Below are positions 24,481 to 33,200 of a stretch of 41,515 bases of DNA, one piece after another. Both the position numbers and the translations under genes were made by a program. Location: positions 1-41,515 of the forward strand of contig JAMCYG010000023.1 of assembly GCA_023473425.1 (NCBI GenBank), in the 5' to 3' direction. Within the stretch, counting starts at the first letter, position 1. Every line of letters starts with the position of its first letter. The DNA comes from Candidatus Martarchaeota archaeon (GTDB lineage Archaea; Micrarchaeota; Micrarchaeia; Micrarchaeales; Micrarchaeaceae). Below the pieces are notes generated by a model that ran no database searches, was not told the origin of the DNA, and was given only the letters and a program-made list of their open reading frames with translations.

Positions 24481-25914
24481 TCATTTCTTCTTCTGACCTT
24501 TATTAACAGTGGCATCTGGCTTGCCTTTGCCCTTGGGCTGCTGTTGGTCCTGATCCTGGACCTGCGAAAGGGCCGCTCCGCCGCTGACATCCTTCTTCTG
24601 GAGGGCGTCATTGTCCTCAAGCATCTCGCCAGCATTCTTCAACCCAGAGGCAGCCTTGGATATTGAGGACTCCACTTCAGATATCTTCTTATCAGAATCC
24701 GCAGCTTTGTCGCGTATCTCGTTCGCGAGCGTGAGTTCATCATCGGCATCCATGCCCTTAGAATCCAGGACTGCGTTCACATCACCTATCAACCTCTCTG
24801 TGATGGATTCCAGTTCCTTGATTATTTCCGCGGATGTCGATAGATTGAGGCTAACGCTATGCATCTGCTCATCGAACGCGCCCACGACCCCGTAGCCTTC
24901 CTTCACGGCCTTCATCGTTGCATCTACCTCCTTCAGCTTGTCGTGAATCAGCCTGTTCGCGTTGTCGGCCTCTTTCCTGAATTTATTGTATGAGTCAGCA
25001 AACATATCGCGCTTCTTGACTATGGATCCGCGGTCCTTTTCGAGCTCATTTCTAAAATTCTTGTACATGTCAGAGAACCCTTTGGCGGTGTGCAGTTGGT
25101 CGCGTGCACTTCTCTCCACTTCGTCCAGGTTCTTGCGCTCAATGAGCAGCTTCTCAGTAAGCGATTTGCTGTCCTGCTCTATGGAGCTCTCGAGTTCGCG
25201 GAGCTGCGACTCCACACTCTTCCTTATCGCCTGCACCATGTTGTCCTTGTTCCTCCTCATTTCGTCTATTTGCTTCTCTAAGCTGTCTATCCTGCTCTTG
25301 AACTCACTCGCCTCTGGAAGCTTCAGCTCGTTTCCTGATTCGGCGCTCTTGTTGAGGAATGCCTGTATCTTTCTGTCCATCGCATCTATCTCGCTGACGG
25401 ACTTCTCATAATCAGAAGTTATGCTCTTGTATGATGCTTCTATGTCTCTGGCATGCTTCTCAACACCATCATAAATGGAATTTATCTCAGCCAGGCGCTT
25501 GTGCACGTCCGGAAGAGCCTTCCTGTAAAGCTCGTCCACCGCGCTGAACTGCACCTTCAGCTTTGAGAGAGAGTCCGATAGGTTGCCAAGCTTTATAGTC
25601 TGCGTGGTAAGCAGGTTCCTCGCGTTGTTCATCTCCACCTCTGCCTTCTGCTTCATGAGCTGCTCTGAAGCAGTGCGGCCCTCTGGGAGCTCCATGAACA
25701 TACGCCCCACTTCATATGATATCTTTATCAACTTGCCCTCTTCGAGTACCTTGGCCCATCCTTCGATAACATTCGGGCTGGTGTTGAGCTCAGCTGACGC
25801 CCTATTGAGGTCTATCCTGCCCTTCTTCTTTATAAGGTCAAGAAGTGAGTCTATAGTAGTCTTGGTTTCAGCGGTTGGCGCCCTACCTTCGTCTGAGGGC
25901 TTGTACTGGGTCAT
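24481..25914 (-). CDS. winged-helix plus long coiled-coil protein heading the filament operon
   Basis: A 477-residue protein. Residues about 20-75 look like a winged helix (SLLDLIKKKGRIDLNRASAEL, VIEGWAKVLEEGKLIKISYE). Residues 85-435 are an almost continuous heptad-rich coiled coil (LEKQIDEMRRNKDNMVQAIRK, LEKDRGSIVKKRDMF), ending in a Gln/Lys-rich disordered tail. No signal peptide or membrane segment. ATG 25914 is preferred to GTG 25920. A TATA box at 25941-25953 leaves a very short leader, making it the first gene of the operon. Not recognised as a named family; it may be a scaffold analogous to FlaC/D or TadZ-like factors, inferred only from context. Confidence 0.8.
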   Translation of the reverse strand: MTQYKPSDEGRAPTAETKTTIDSLLDLIKKKGRIDLNRASAELNTSPNVIEGWAKVLEEGKLIKISYEVGRMFMELPEGRTASEQLMKQKAEVEMNNARNLLTTQTIKLGNLSDSLSKLKVQFSAVDELYRKALPDVHKRLAEINSIYDGVEKHARDIEASYKSITSDYEKSVSEIDAMDRKIQAFLNKSAESGNELKLPEASEFKSRIDSLEKQIDEMRRNKDNMVQAIRKSVESQLRELESSIEQDSKSLTEKLLIERKNLDEVERSARDQLHTAKGFSDMYKNFRNELEKDRGSIVKKRDMFADSYNKFRKEADNANRLIHDKLKEVDATMKAVKEGYGVVGAFDEQMHSVSLNLSTSAEIIKELESITERLIGDVNAVLDSKGMDADDELTLANEIRDKAADSDKKISEVESSISKAASGLKNAGEMLEDNDALQKKDVSGGAALSQVQDQDQQQPKGKGKPDATVNKGQKKK

Positions 25915-25940
25915 GGCCACACAGTCTTAATTGACAATAA

Positions 25941-25953
25941 ACGCTTAAATACC
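25941..25953 (-). promoter_or_regulatory. TATA box of the filament-machine operon
   Basis: On the minus strand ggtatttaagcgt precedes ATG 25914 by about 27-35 bases, the normal archaeal distance for a nearly leaderless message. Confidence 0.6.
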
Positions 25954-25978
25954 TTCACGATTGCTACGACTGAAAAGG

Positions 25979-26680
25979 TCAAAACATCCTCCTGTAGAAC
26001 AGGGAGAGCATCGCAGCTATTATTATCATGAATATTATGCTGCTGATTGGTATAAGCCTGGTGAAGAGTATCAGTACGAATATTGTGCCCATTGTTGCCG
26101 CATATACGCCAGGATTCCAGGCGAGCACCTTGCTGCCATCAAGTGGAAATATTGGCAGCATGTTGAAGAAAGCGAGAAGTATGCTTATGAACATTATGAA
26201 GTCAAGGGCGAAGCCCATGTAGCTCTGCGCTGCGGGATGGAGAAGTATAAGGGCTGCAGCGAACACAGCGAACACAGCGAAGTTGGTGAGCGGACCGGCA
26301 AGCGAAACAATGCCGTTCTCCCTTTTCGTGAATGAATTCGTATAGATGACAGTTGCGCCAGGTATGCCTAGAAGGAAACCGAAAAGGCTCGTGATAAGGG
26401 TTATGGCAAGACCATTGGTCGATGTCCTGAAGGCGGCGAATGCACCGAAGCGCTGGGCCGCAAACTTGTGCATCAACTCATGAAGCACGAAACTTAGCGA
26501 CACGCCAATGAACGATATTGGGAGCAGCTCTATGATGAGCTGGGCCGCTCTGGATGTACTTCCAGCTATGCCAAATATCCCTCCAGAAAGGGTAATGGTG
26601 AACGCGAGCGTGAGAACCGCATCAGCGAGCAGTATGTCCTTTATCTCAAGCGCATGGCTCACATTGTACCTTGCTTCCAT
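25979..26680 (-). CDS. site-2 protease family (M50) membrane metalloprotease
   Basis: A 233-residue intramembrane zinc protease. HELMH (HExxH) in FVLHELMHKFAAQ is in the second membrane segment, and the second zinc ligand is in NMLPIFPLDGSKV (NxxPxxPLDG). Around six hydrophobic segments are present. It would cut membrane-bound regulators; substrate unknown. The track starts at 26704; a TATA-like ttataaa at 26705-26712 overlaps that start, so ATG 26680, about 26 bases downstream and then leaderless, is preferred. It lies 65 bases upstream of the filament operon promoter on the same strand and diverges from tRNA-Gln. Confidence 0.9.
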   Translation of the reverse strand: MEARYNVSHALEIKDILLADAVLTLAFTITLSGGIFGIAGSTSRAAQLIIELLPISFIGVSLSFVLHELMHKFAAQRFGAFAAFRTSTNGLAITLITSLFGFLLGIPGATVIYTNSFTKRENGIVSLAGPLTNFAVFAVFAAALILLHPAAQSYMGFALDFIMFISILLAFFNMLPIFPLDGSKVLAWNPGVYAATMGTIFVLILFTRLIPISSIIFMIIIAAMLSLFYRRMF

Positions 26681-26701
26681 AGCTAACACATCCGCACTTA
26701 G

Positions 26702-26731
26702 CATTTATAAAACGTTTGGACAATATATATC
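26702..26731. promoter_or_regulatory. divergent TATA boxes of the M50 protease and tRNA-Gln
   Basis: Minus strand: tttataaatg at about 26702-26712 for the protease. Plus strand: caatatatatc at 26721-26731, about 30 bases upstream of the tRNA-Gln 5' end. Confidence 0.5.
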
Positions 26732-26759
26732 TTGCCGGGCATATCCGGCATCGATTTGT

Positions 26760-26832
26760 AGCTCCATCGTCTAGTGGTCAAGGACGTCAGGCTCTGGACC
26801 TGAAAACCCCAGTTCGAATCTGGGTGGAGCTA
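26760..26832 (+). tRNA. tRNA-Gln (anticodon CTG)
   Basis: Acceptor AGCTCCA/TGGAGCT with A73, anticodon stem TCAGG/CCTGA and loop CTCTGGA, T arm CCCAG-TTCGAAT-CTGGG. The A1-U72 start agrees with archaeal tRNA-Gln, the substrate of GatDE after charging with Glu. No intron, no encoded CCA. Confidence 0.92.
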
Positions 26833-27022
26833 ATACTAGCGGCCGCGTGCATAAAATTATATGCTTGAGTATATATACGGATTGCACTATGTAAGAGTGG
26901 CAGCATACGCTTATCGTGTAGCCATGATTTATTTATGCGTTGCTCAAAAGCAATAAATTAGCTACAGATGTATAGGAGCCAGTAGTGATTATACGAAAGG
27001 GAAAGCCATTTTCAGCCTTGGA

Positions 27023-27457
27023 GTGTTCGCATGCGTGTTCAGCGAGGATTATTCGAAGATTCTCTTGTTATACAGGAATGCTGAAAAGAGAAAGAAGGGC
27101 GGCGCAGATTGGGGCAATGTAGGTGGTGCGGTAGAAGCGGATGAGACTTCGGCGCAGGCCTGCTCCAGGGAAATAATGGAAGAGATAGGCGTCGACATAC
27201 GCGCAGACACCCTGAAGCTCATATGCGTAAGGGAGGAGCTCAACTTTAAGCAGAACGTGCTTGGAGTGCAATTCATATACGCGACCACAATATCAGTTGA
27301 TACAAAGATAAGGCTAAATGCTAAAGCCCCAACGCTTGAATCAGAGAGGTATGAATGGTTTGACGTCTCTAAGCTTCCAGACAGCATGCTGGATTCCAAA
27401 GAGGACATAGCCAGGTGGAGGGATGCTGCGCAAAGAAATGGCATGCAGCCGTGCTGA
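27023..27457 (+). CDS. Nudix hydrolase
   Basis: Hydrolase of nucleoside-diphosphate-linked substrates. The full Nudix box is present: GAVEADETSAQACSREIMEEIGV matches GX5EX7REUXEEXGU exactly. The rest of the 144-residue chain has the usual strand-rich core (QFIYATTISVDT, SERYEWFDVSKLP). Only a GTG start (27023) is available; upstream the frame stays open back to 26957 and encodes GKAIFSLG before VFACVF, which suits the first strand of the fold, yet it has no ATG, GTG or TTG codon there. The true N-terminus is therefore uncertain, perhaps from an ATT or ATA start. Single gene after tRNA-Gln. Substrate not recognisable. Confidence 0.88.
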   Translation: MFACVFSEDYSKILLLYRNAEKRKKGGADWGNVGGAVEADETSAQACSREIMEEIGVDIRADTLKLICVREELNFKQNVLGVQFIYATTISVDTKIRLNAKAPTLESERYEWFDVSKLPDSMLDSKEDIARWRDAAQRNGMQPC

Positions 27458-27545
27458 ATGCCCGAGTGCCACGAAAGCCATTTTATGCAGCATCTGCGTA
27501 GCAACCTGAAGATGCGCCTGAAGTTGACGGGAAAGATACAGAGCC

Positions 27546-28076
27546 TCACAGTTTGTAGTGCTCCTTTATCATCCTTGCTGCTTTATTTGGAGGTACGGAC
27601 GTGTTGTCTATGGAAAAGCTCTCGTAGCCATCGACAGTAGAATGAAGGTCGTACTTCTTTTCCAGCCTTGCAAGTGTCGATGCTGACCTTATCTTGCTGA
27701 ACCGCATTCTAGACTTTGAAATCAGGCGTTTTTTAAGTTCGTCACTGGAACAATACAGCCGTACGAAGAATACCTTGCTGCCGTGTTTCTCTACCGTTTT
27801 CGTTAGTATTTTTAGGTACCCATCGTCTGCGCCTTTTGCATACACGAACGTTGCAACCATTCCTGGAAGGCTTGACGCAGCTGCGGCATCAAGCATTTCC
27901 AACCTGTATCTGTTTATTAGACGATTGAACTCCTTGGTGCCGTAATCGAAAATAGGCAGCACGGCTTCTATGGCCAGATGGTTATGGTAGAGTTTGTAGC
28001 CAGTAAGTCTGGCAAGCGCTGTGGCTACTGCAAGCTTTCCTACGCCAGGCGGACCGTAGATGAAAATGACCTTCAT
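27546..28076 (-). CDS. P-loop kinase-like NTPase
   Basis: A 176-residue protein of the small P-loop kinase (AAA_33/shikimate kinase-like) group. Walker A is IYGPPGVGKLAVA, with Leu replacing the usual Ser/Thr after Lys; this form with a following LTGYKLYHNHL motif is one I recall from a family of uncharacterised bacterial and archaeal kinases. A central VKLY-type strand (SKVFFVRLYCSSDELKKRL) and a lid-like Arg-rich segment (SKSRMRFSKIRS) complete the fold. Convergent with the Nudix gene. ATG 28076 with TATA tatttaaag about 20 bases upstream. The phosphorylated substrate is unknown. Confidence 0.8.
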   Translation of the reverse strand: MKVIFIYGPPGVGKLAVATALARLTGYKLYHNHLAIEAVLPIFDYGTKEFNRLINRYRLEMLDAAAASSLPGMVATFVYAKGADDGYLKILTKTVEKHGSKVFFVRLYCSSDELKKRLISKSRMRFSKIRSASTLARLEKKYDLHSTVDGYESFSIDNTSVPPNKAARMIKEHYKL

Positions 28077-28250
28077 TTCTACCTGTAGTCTTTAAATACA
28101 AATAAGGTTTTTATCGCTGCTGTACAGGTTGAGCCAGAAGCGTCTTTTTAGGGCATTTTGCATATGGTGCTGACGCATCTTGCATATCTCCGCTGCGGTA
28201 TGGTTTTTTATATTCATAATGCGTGGTTAATTAGACGAGGTAGGAGAGAG

Positions 28251-28703
28251 ATGGATGCTGCTGCAGGGCAAGCTAAAGGGGAAAGCGTGCCGCGAAGGTC
28301 AGGGCATGTGATAGTGTGCGGATATGGCGGCGTTGGGCAGAACGTAATCGAGGTACTGGCGGATAAGGGACTGCCTTTCGTTGTGGTGGACCTGGATCCC
28401 GAAAGGACAAAAAGGGCCGCAGAGCTCGGCCACGACACTGTCAACGGCGACGCGACTCAATCGAAAGTGCTGAAACAGGCTGGAATAGAGCATGCGAAAG
28501 CCATAGCAATAGTAATGGACAACGACGCGAAGAACCTTTTCACGGTACTTACTGCAAGGAATCTCAACAGGAAAATATTCATAGCGACCAGAGCCAACGA
28601 CGAGTTTGTCAGGGAGAAGTTGGTCGAGGCGGGCGCGGATTATATAGTAATGCCGCAGAGGTCCGCCAGCAAGGAAATAATAAGGGAGATAATAGGCCAA
28701 TAG
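28251..28703 (+). CDS. soluble TrkA-N (RCK) regulatory protein
   Basis: A 150-residue NAD-binding regulator of potassium transport or channels. The Rossmann motif HVIVCGYGGVGQNVIEVL (GxGxxG) is at about residue 15-35, with FVVVDLDPERTKRAAELG at the end of the second strand, then NGDATQSKVLKQAGIEHAKAI and FIATRANDEFV, in TrkA-N order. A TrkA-C domain is absent. The track ORF starts at 28158; ATG 28251 has GAGGTAGGAGAG upstream, and the extra N-terminus has no family character. First of three tandem TrkA-N genes with 22- and 4-base gaps; likely forms a gating ring with them. Confidence 0.88.
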   Translation: MDAAAGQAKGESVPRRSGHVIVCGYGGVGQNVIEVLADKGLPFVVVDLDPERTKRAAELGHDTVNGDATQSKVLKQAGIEHAKAIAIVMDNDAKNLFTVLTARNLNRKIFIATRANDEFVREKLVEAGADYIVMPQRSASKEIIREIIGQ

Positions 28704-28725
28704 TAGTGCAACGCGCAGTGGTTAG

Positions 28726-29502
28726 ATGAGCGACGGTTTGGAGAGCGCGGAAGAGAGCTTTGCATCTCGCGCAGTGCCAATTTTGATAATAAGTGTGGTG
28801 CTGTTCGCACTGATTTCGTTCCTGGTAATAGACAAAATGTCGCACAATACCTATTCCTCGCTATATTATACGCTGGCAGCCTTGTTTGATGCGGGAGGCG
28901 TGGGCGGTTTTGATACACCTCTTATAAGCACTACGCCGCTGTTCAGCCAGGATTTCTACATACTGACTGGAATATCCCTGATAGACGGCATGATAAAGGT
29001 CGTCATAGTGAGCTTTCTCATAGCCTCGCTGCTCGACCTTATCACTGGGATCAATATAAAGTCAAAAATAGTAGCCAGGTCTGCGCACCAGATGATTGGC
29101 CATGTGATAGTTTGTGGCTATTCACCTTTGGGGGAGAAAGTATGCGACGAGCTTGCAGCTAATAAGAAGAAGTTCGTGATAATAGATAAGGACAAGACTA
29201 AGATAGAGGAGATAGAGAGCAAGGGATACTCGTTTATAGAGGGTGATTTCACCAGTTCCGCGACGCTGGAGAGCGCTTCGATAAAGTCAGCTAGCGAAAT
29301 CGTATTCGCAACGGAGAGCGACTTCGACAATATGCTTGGCATAGTTACCGCAAGGACCATCAGCAAGGAGGTCAAGATTGTGTCGAGGGCAAAAGAGGAA
29401 ACGGCAAGGGCAAGCATGCACAGTGCGGGGGCAACCCTGTGCGTGGTGCCGGAGCTGCTCGCTGGGCTCGAAATAGGAGAGATGGTAGCTACGAAGGTGT
29501 GA
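28726..29502 (+). CDS. two-helix pore-like membrane protein fused to a TrkA-N (RCK) domain
   Basis: A 258-residue protein with the layout of an RCK-gated potassium channel such as MthK: helix 1 at about 16-37, a pore-helix-like stretch TYSSLYYTLAALFDAGGVGGFD at 42-63, helix 2 at about 77-105, then a TrkA-N domain from 124 (HVIVCGYSPLGEKVCDEL). The segment GGVGGFD occupies the place of the filter TVGYGD but lacks the leading Thr and the Tyr, so potassium selectivity is in doubt. It lies between the soluble RCK gene and a third, more degenerate copy. Possibly a channel subunit with altered selectivity or a sensor. Confidence 0.8.
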   Translation: MSDGLESAEESFASRAVPILIISVVLFALISFLVIDKMSHNTYSSLYYTLAALFDAGGVGGFDTPLISTTPLFSQDFYILTGISLIDGMIKVVIVSFLIASLLDLITGINIKSKIVARSAHQMIGHVIVCGYSPLGEKVCDELAANKKKFVIIDKDKTKIEEIESKGYSFIEGDFTSSATLESASIKSASEIVFATESDFDNMLGIVTARTISKEVKIVSRAKEETARASMHSAGATLCVVPELLAGLEIGEMVATKV

Positions 29503-29506
29503 TGAT

Positions 29507-30238
29507 ATGGACAACAGCAGAAGGCGCTACTCGATACTAATCGCCATAGCGGCCGCCCTGTACATCTCTGCTGTGGTGCTGACAATATATGCCGGTGTCA
29601 ACCCGCTGGTCTCCATACTATGGAATGCCATGGCAGCACTGCAGGTCTTCTACGCAGAACTCCTGCCGCTCTCTGCTGCAAAGAACCCGCTCATAGTTGT
29701 TGTCAACATCATAGATGTGATAATATTCGCACTTATCGCATTGTTCCTTGCGACAGAGTTTCTCACGTTCCTCAGAAGCATAGATCTTAGAGAGAGGCTC
29801 ACCTTCAGGAAGATAAAGTCAATGAAGGACCATGTAATAATAGCGCCTTACAACAGCTTCGCAAACACACTGATCAATGACCTGTTCAAAGAAGGCCGCA
29901 AAGATATTGTGGTAATAACAGAGAGCCAGAAGTATGCACATGCACTGAGCAGGATGGGAGTGCCAGCCGTAGTAGGAAAGGCCGGAGCAATGGAGTCGTT
30001 CGCGCTTTCCGGAGCCGCAAAGGCGAAGTTCGTGTTAGCATGCGGCGATGCAGATCTGGACAACGCGCTCATATCTGTTACGGCGAAGTCTGTCAACAGC
30101 AAGCTCAAGGTCATATCGAGGGTGAACAAGCGCGAGAACATACCCAAGCTCAGCATGGCCGGGGCCTACATGACCGTGCTGCCTGAGATAGAAGCAGGAA
30201 GGGTAATAGGTGCGGAGCTGATCAAAAGAATAGTGTGA
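29507..30238 (+). CDS. second membrane TrkA-N protein with pore-like region lacking a filter
   Basis: A 243-residue protein: helix 1 at about 8-29, an amphipathic pore-like stretch WNAMAALQVFYAELLPLS at 39-56, helix 2 at about 61-88, then a Rossmann TrkA-N domain (DHVIIAPYNSFANTLINDL) whose glycine-rich loop is altered (PYNSFA instead of GxGxxG), so it may not bind NAD. No filter-like Gly-Tyr-Gly motif is visible. ATG 29507 follows GTGAT with a three-base spacer, four bases after the previous stop, so coupled translation is likely. Probably a non-conducting or regulatory partner of the preceding protein, by inference from order and shared layout. Confidence 0.78.
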   Translation: MDNSRRRYSILIAIAAALYISAVVLTIYAGVNPLVSILWNAMAALQVFYAELLPLSAAKNPLIVVVNIIDVIIFALIALFLATEFLTFLRSIDLRERLTFRKIKSMKDHVIIAPYNSFANTLINDLFKEGRKDIVVITESQKYAHALSRMGVPAVVGKAGAMESFALSGAAKAKFVLACGDADLDNALISVTAKSVNSKLKVISRVNKRENIPKLSMAGAYMTVLPEIEAGRVIGAELIKRIV

Positions 30239-30287
30239 CACCATACCAGTGCATGCTGCTCATGCCATGGCCATGCAGCCCGTCTGA

Positions 30288-33200
30288 TCAGGATCGGACT
30301 GCCCTTCTTCTCTGGATCGCTACAGTAATGGCCACGAGCGCGAGAGCGGCAAGCACAGCAATCGCCGCATCATCCTTACCGTAGGATAGGGCGTATATTC
30401 CTATAGGGAAGGTCTGCACGGCTGAATACGGCGAGTAAGAGTAGTTGAACTCCAGCGTATTGAGGTTTGCATTGGGGCGGTTCAACGCAGTGAACTGCGT
30501 AGAAGTGTACGAAGCGTTATTCATGTCAGGCTGTTTGTACAGCATCGGCTCCGGGGAAGGAGCGCCGTAGTAGGAGGCAGTAATCTTCGCAGTACCAGTC
30601 CCGCATACGTTGAACTTATCAGAGAAGTTTCCATTAGAGTCTGTATATGCTATATCCACAAGGCCGAGCTGTGTAGTAAGGTGGCCGGTGCCATTGAGGA
30701 AGGTGGGAACGCAGTATGCAGTCCCGGTAGGATAGCTGGCAGTCTTAGGCAATCCGAAGTACCCGTATATGTTGCAGTTAACGCTCAGGGATGATGCAAG
30801 CAGGCTGTTCGGCTCAAGCGCGCATGTGTTTGCTGTGGAACTGTTGTACTGCGTGTGGAACGTGACGTAGTTGGCTTCTTCTACCCCTGTGGTGTTGTCG
30901 GAATGCGAATAGCTGCCACCGCTGTCTGTCCATGTCCATGTGTAGGTTGGATTAGCAAGCGTGCACCCAGTAGAAAGCGGGCTGAACGCGCAGTTCTCGG
31001 CGTATGCGAAATAATTGGCCGGGTCGGATGACTGCGTGAGCGTTGAGTTGTAGTAGTTTAAGTTAGTGTCATAGTATATGTAAATAGGCGTATCAGGCGG
31101 CATGGGAGTGCAGCCAGTCAGAGCGGTGTTCTGGCAGTTAAGTGCCGTGCCAGACACAGTCACTGCCGACTCATTCGGATTATTGGGGTTAGTATCTATC
31201 GAATGTGACAGCTGTATGCTCGTCAAGTTTGATATGTCAACATCGATTGGGGCTTTAAGCAGGTTGCCGAATTCGTCGGTTATCATGTATATGAATCTAT
31301 CATATCCGAGCGCCTGCTTGCTGCCGAGCAGCGAGTAGGAGAAGCTGTCGCTGTACGATGTCAGTTTGTATATGCTAAACAGCGAGAACGGAGCATTGAC
31401 GTCAGGCCCGGCAAGCGTAAGATTTATCAGGCTGGGCCCGGGATACGCTTCTGGGGCAACCTGTTCCCATGAGCAAGAGTAATTTATTATGAAGTGCTTA
31501 CAAACGTAACGTTCGCTGGGCGGCAGTTGTGTTACGCCTGTGGCAGGAGTGACAGGATTGGAGAGCTCAATCTGGTATGATGGATAAGAGCCAAAGGTGG
31601 ATTTTATGTTATACGTCTGCGTGCCATAGGCCAGCACGCGTGTGTAATTTACAACAAGCGGCGAGGCCACGTTGTTGTCAGGATTCACTGTTTGGTTTAT
31701 GTAGACAGAGCCTATGAGCCTGTCAGTAAGCAGGTTATAGTTTATCAATGGCGGAAGTATCACGTTCTTGTCAGAGATGTTTGCAGTGTACAGGTTGCCA
31801 GTAGTGAGATACTGCAGCAGCGTAGCCCCTCCTTGTATGGTGTAATTGAGGGAAGCAGTATGTACAGGATACTGCGCAACTGCATATATGTCGCGGCTGC
31901 TGCTTTGTGTAGAGCCGAAAGGCACATCATAAGTGCATGGCGCACCGCTGCTGCAATAGATACCTGACAATATTATTTTGCCATTGCTGTACGTGCTTAC
32001 GCACTGGCCACCGGTTGGTATATCATTGCTTCTGTATACCTGAGTGCATGACGAGGGAGATGACCATACCTTGTTCAACGAATAAGAATAGTGCAGTGGG
32101 ACAAGAAATGCACCGCCTATGGAAGTGTTGATGTAAGTGTAGCTGCTGGCAAGCCCTGTGCCGTGCGGTATGGAACTATTCGTAACTTGTGTGTAGTTAA
32201 TGGTTGTAGTAGTGGAGCTCGTGCTCGTCTGGCTTCCGCTGCTGCTCCCGCTCTGCCCAATTCCGAGCGAAGAGAAAGTCGACAGCGCAGATTGGTAGAT
32301 TGATGGCGATCCCTGGGATTCTGCATAGCTGAACGAATTCGGCACCTCTATGAATGGGCCCATGCTCATATTCATAAGCACAGCCGCATCTGAAGAGTTG
32401 TACGCGCTGCCTGGGCTGTTGCTAGGAACCATGCAGGTGGTCTTGCCGGAAGTCGGTGCGGTAGTAAGGTAACAGAAGTACTTGGCATTCGAAGCGAGGG
32501 ATATCTTGGAATAGTTGTAGACCGGAGCTCTGAAGCCTAATAGCTGGATGTATATGGTGCTGATAGAGGAGCCGTAGTTGCTATATGATGACACGTTGGA
32601 AAGCAGGTAAGCGGTTCCATTGTAATCCATTGAGAAATCTATGTACGGCAACAGGCCGTAGGAACGCGAAGTTGCCGGTATGAGCGGTCCTATGGGCTCA
32701 TATGGTGTGTTGAGGTTGGCAGGAGTGAAGTTGCAGTCAGCTGCACAATATGTAATGTGCGCTACTTTGTATGTAGTTGTGTTTATGTATGTCAGATTGG
32801 CAGAAAGGGGCCACCCGTATGGTGGCTGCTCGCCATTGAAGTAGCTGCCGGCGCCTGCATTCAGGAAACTCAGCGCCATAGAGTTTGATGCAACTAAATC
32901 GCTATAGTTGACCGGATCGATCTTTATCTCGGTGCCGTTAGGCGCGAATACGCGCAACATAAGTATAGACGAGTTCAGGTTATCATAGAATGTGTTGCGC
33001 GTGCCTAGATTAGAGCAGGGCTGCATTATCTGATTAGTCTTCTGTATGACCTGTGCACCTTCACCATAATATCCAGGGTTCAGCACGCAGTTATGATACG
33101 TCCACCAGTCAAGCACATATATTAAGCCTTGGTATCCAGCAATGGCTACTGGGTAATGGTTAGACGGAGTGTCGTTACCCAATCCGATGGCAGCTAATCC

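Noticed and set aside
30253-30280. GCTGC...GCAGC hairpin between the RCK trio and the giant surface gene as a terminator
   Set aside because: The stem is short with bulges and no T-run follows on either strand, so the call is too weak to list.
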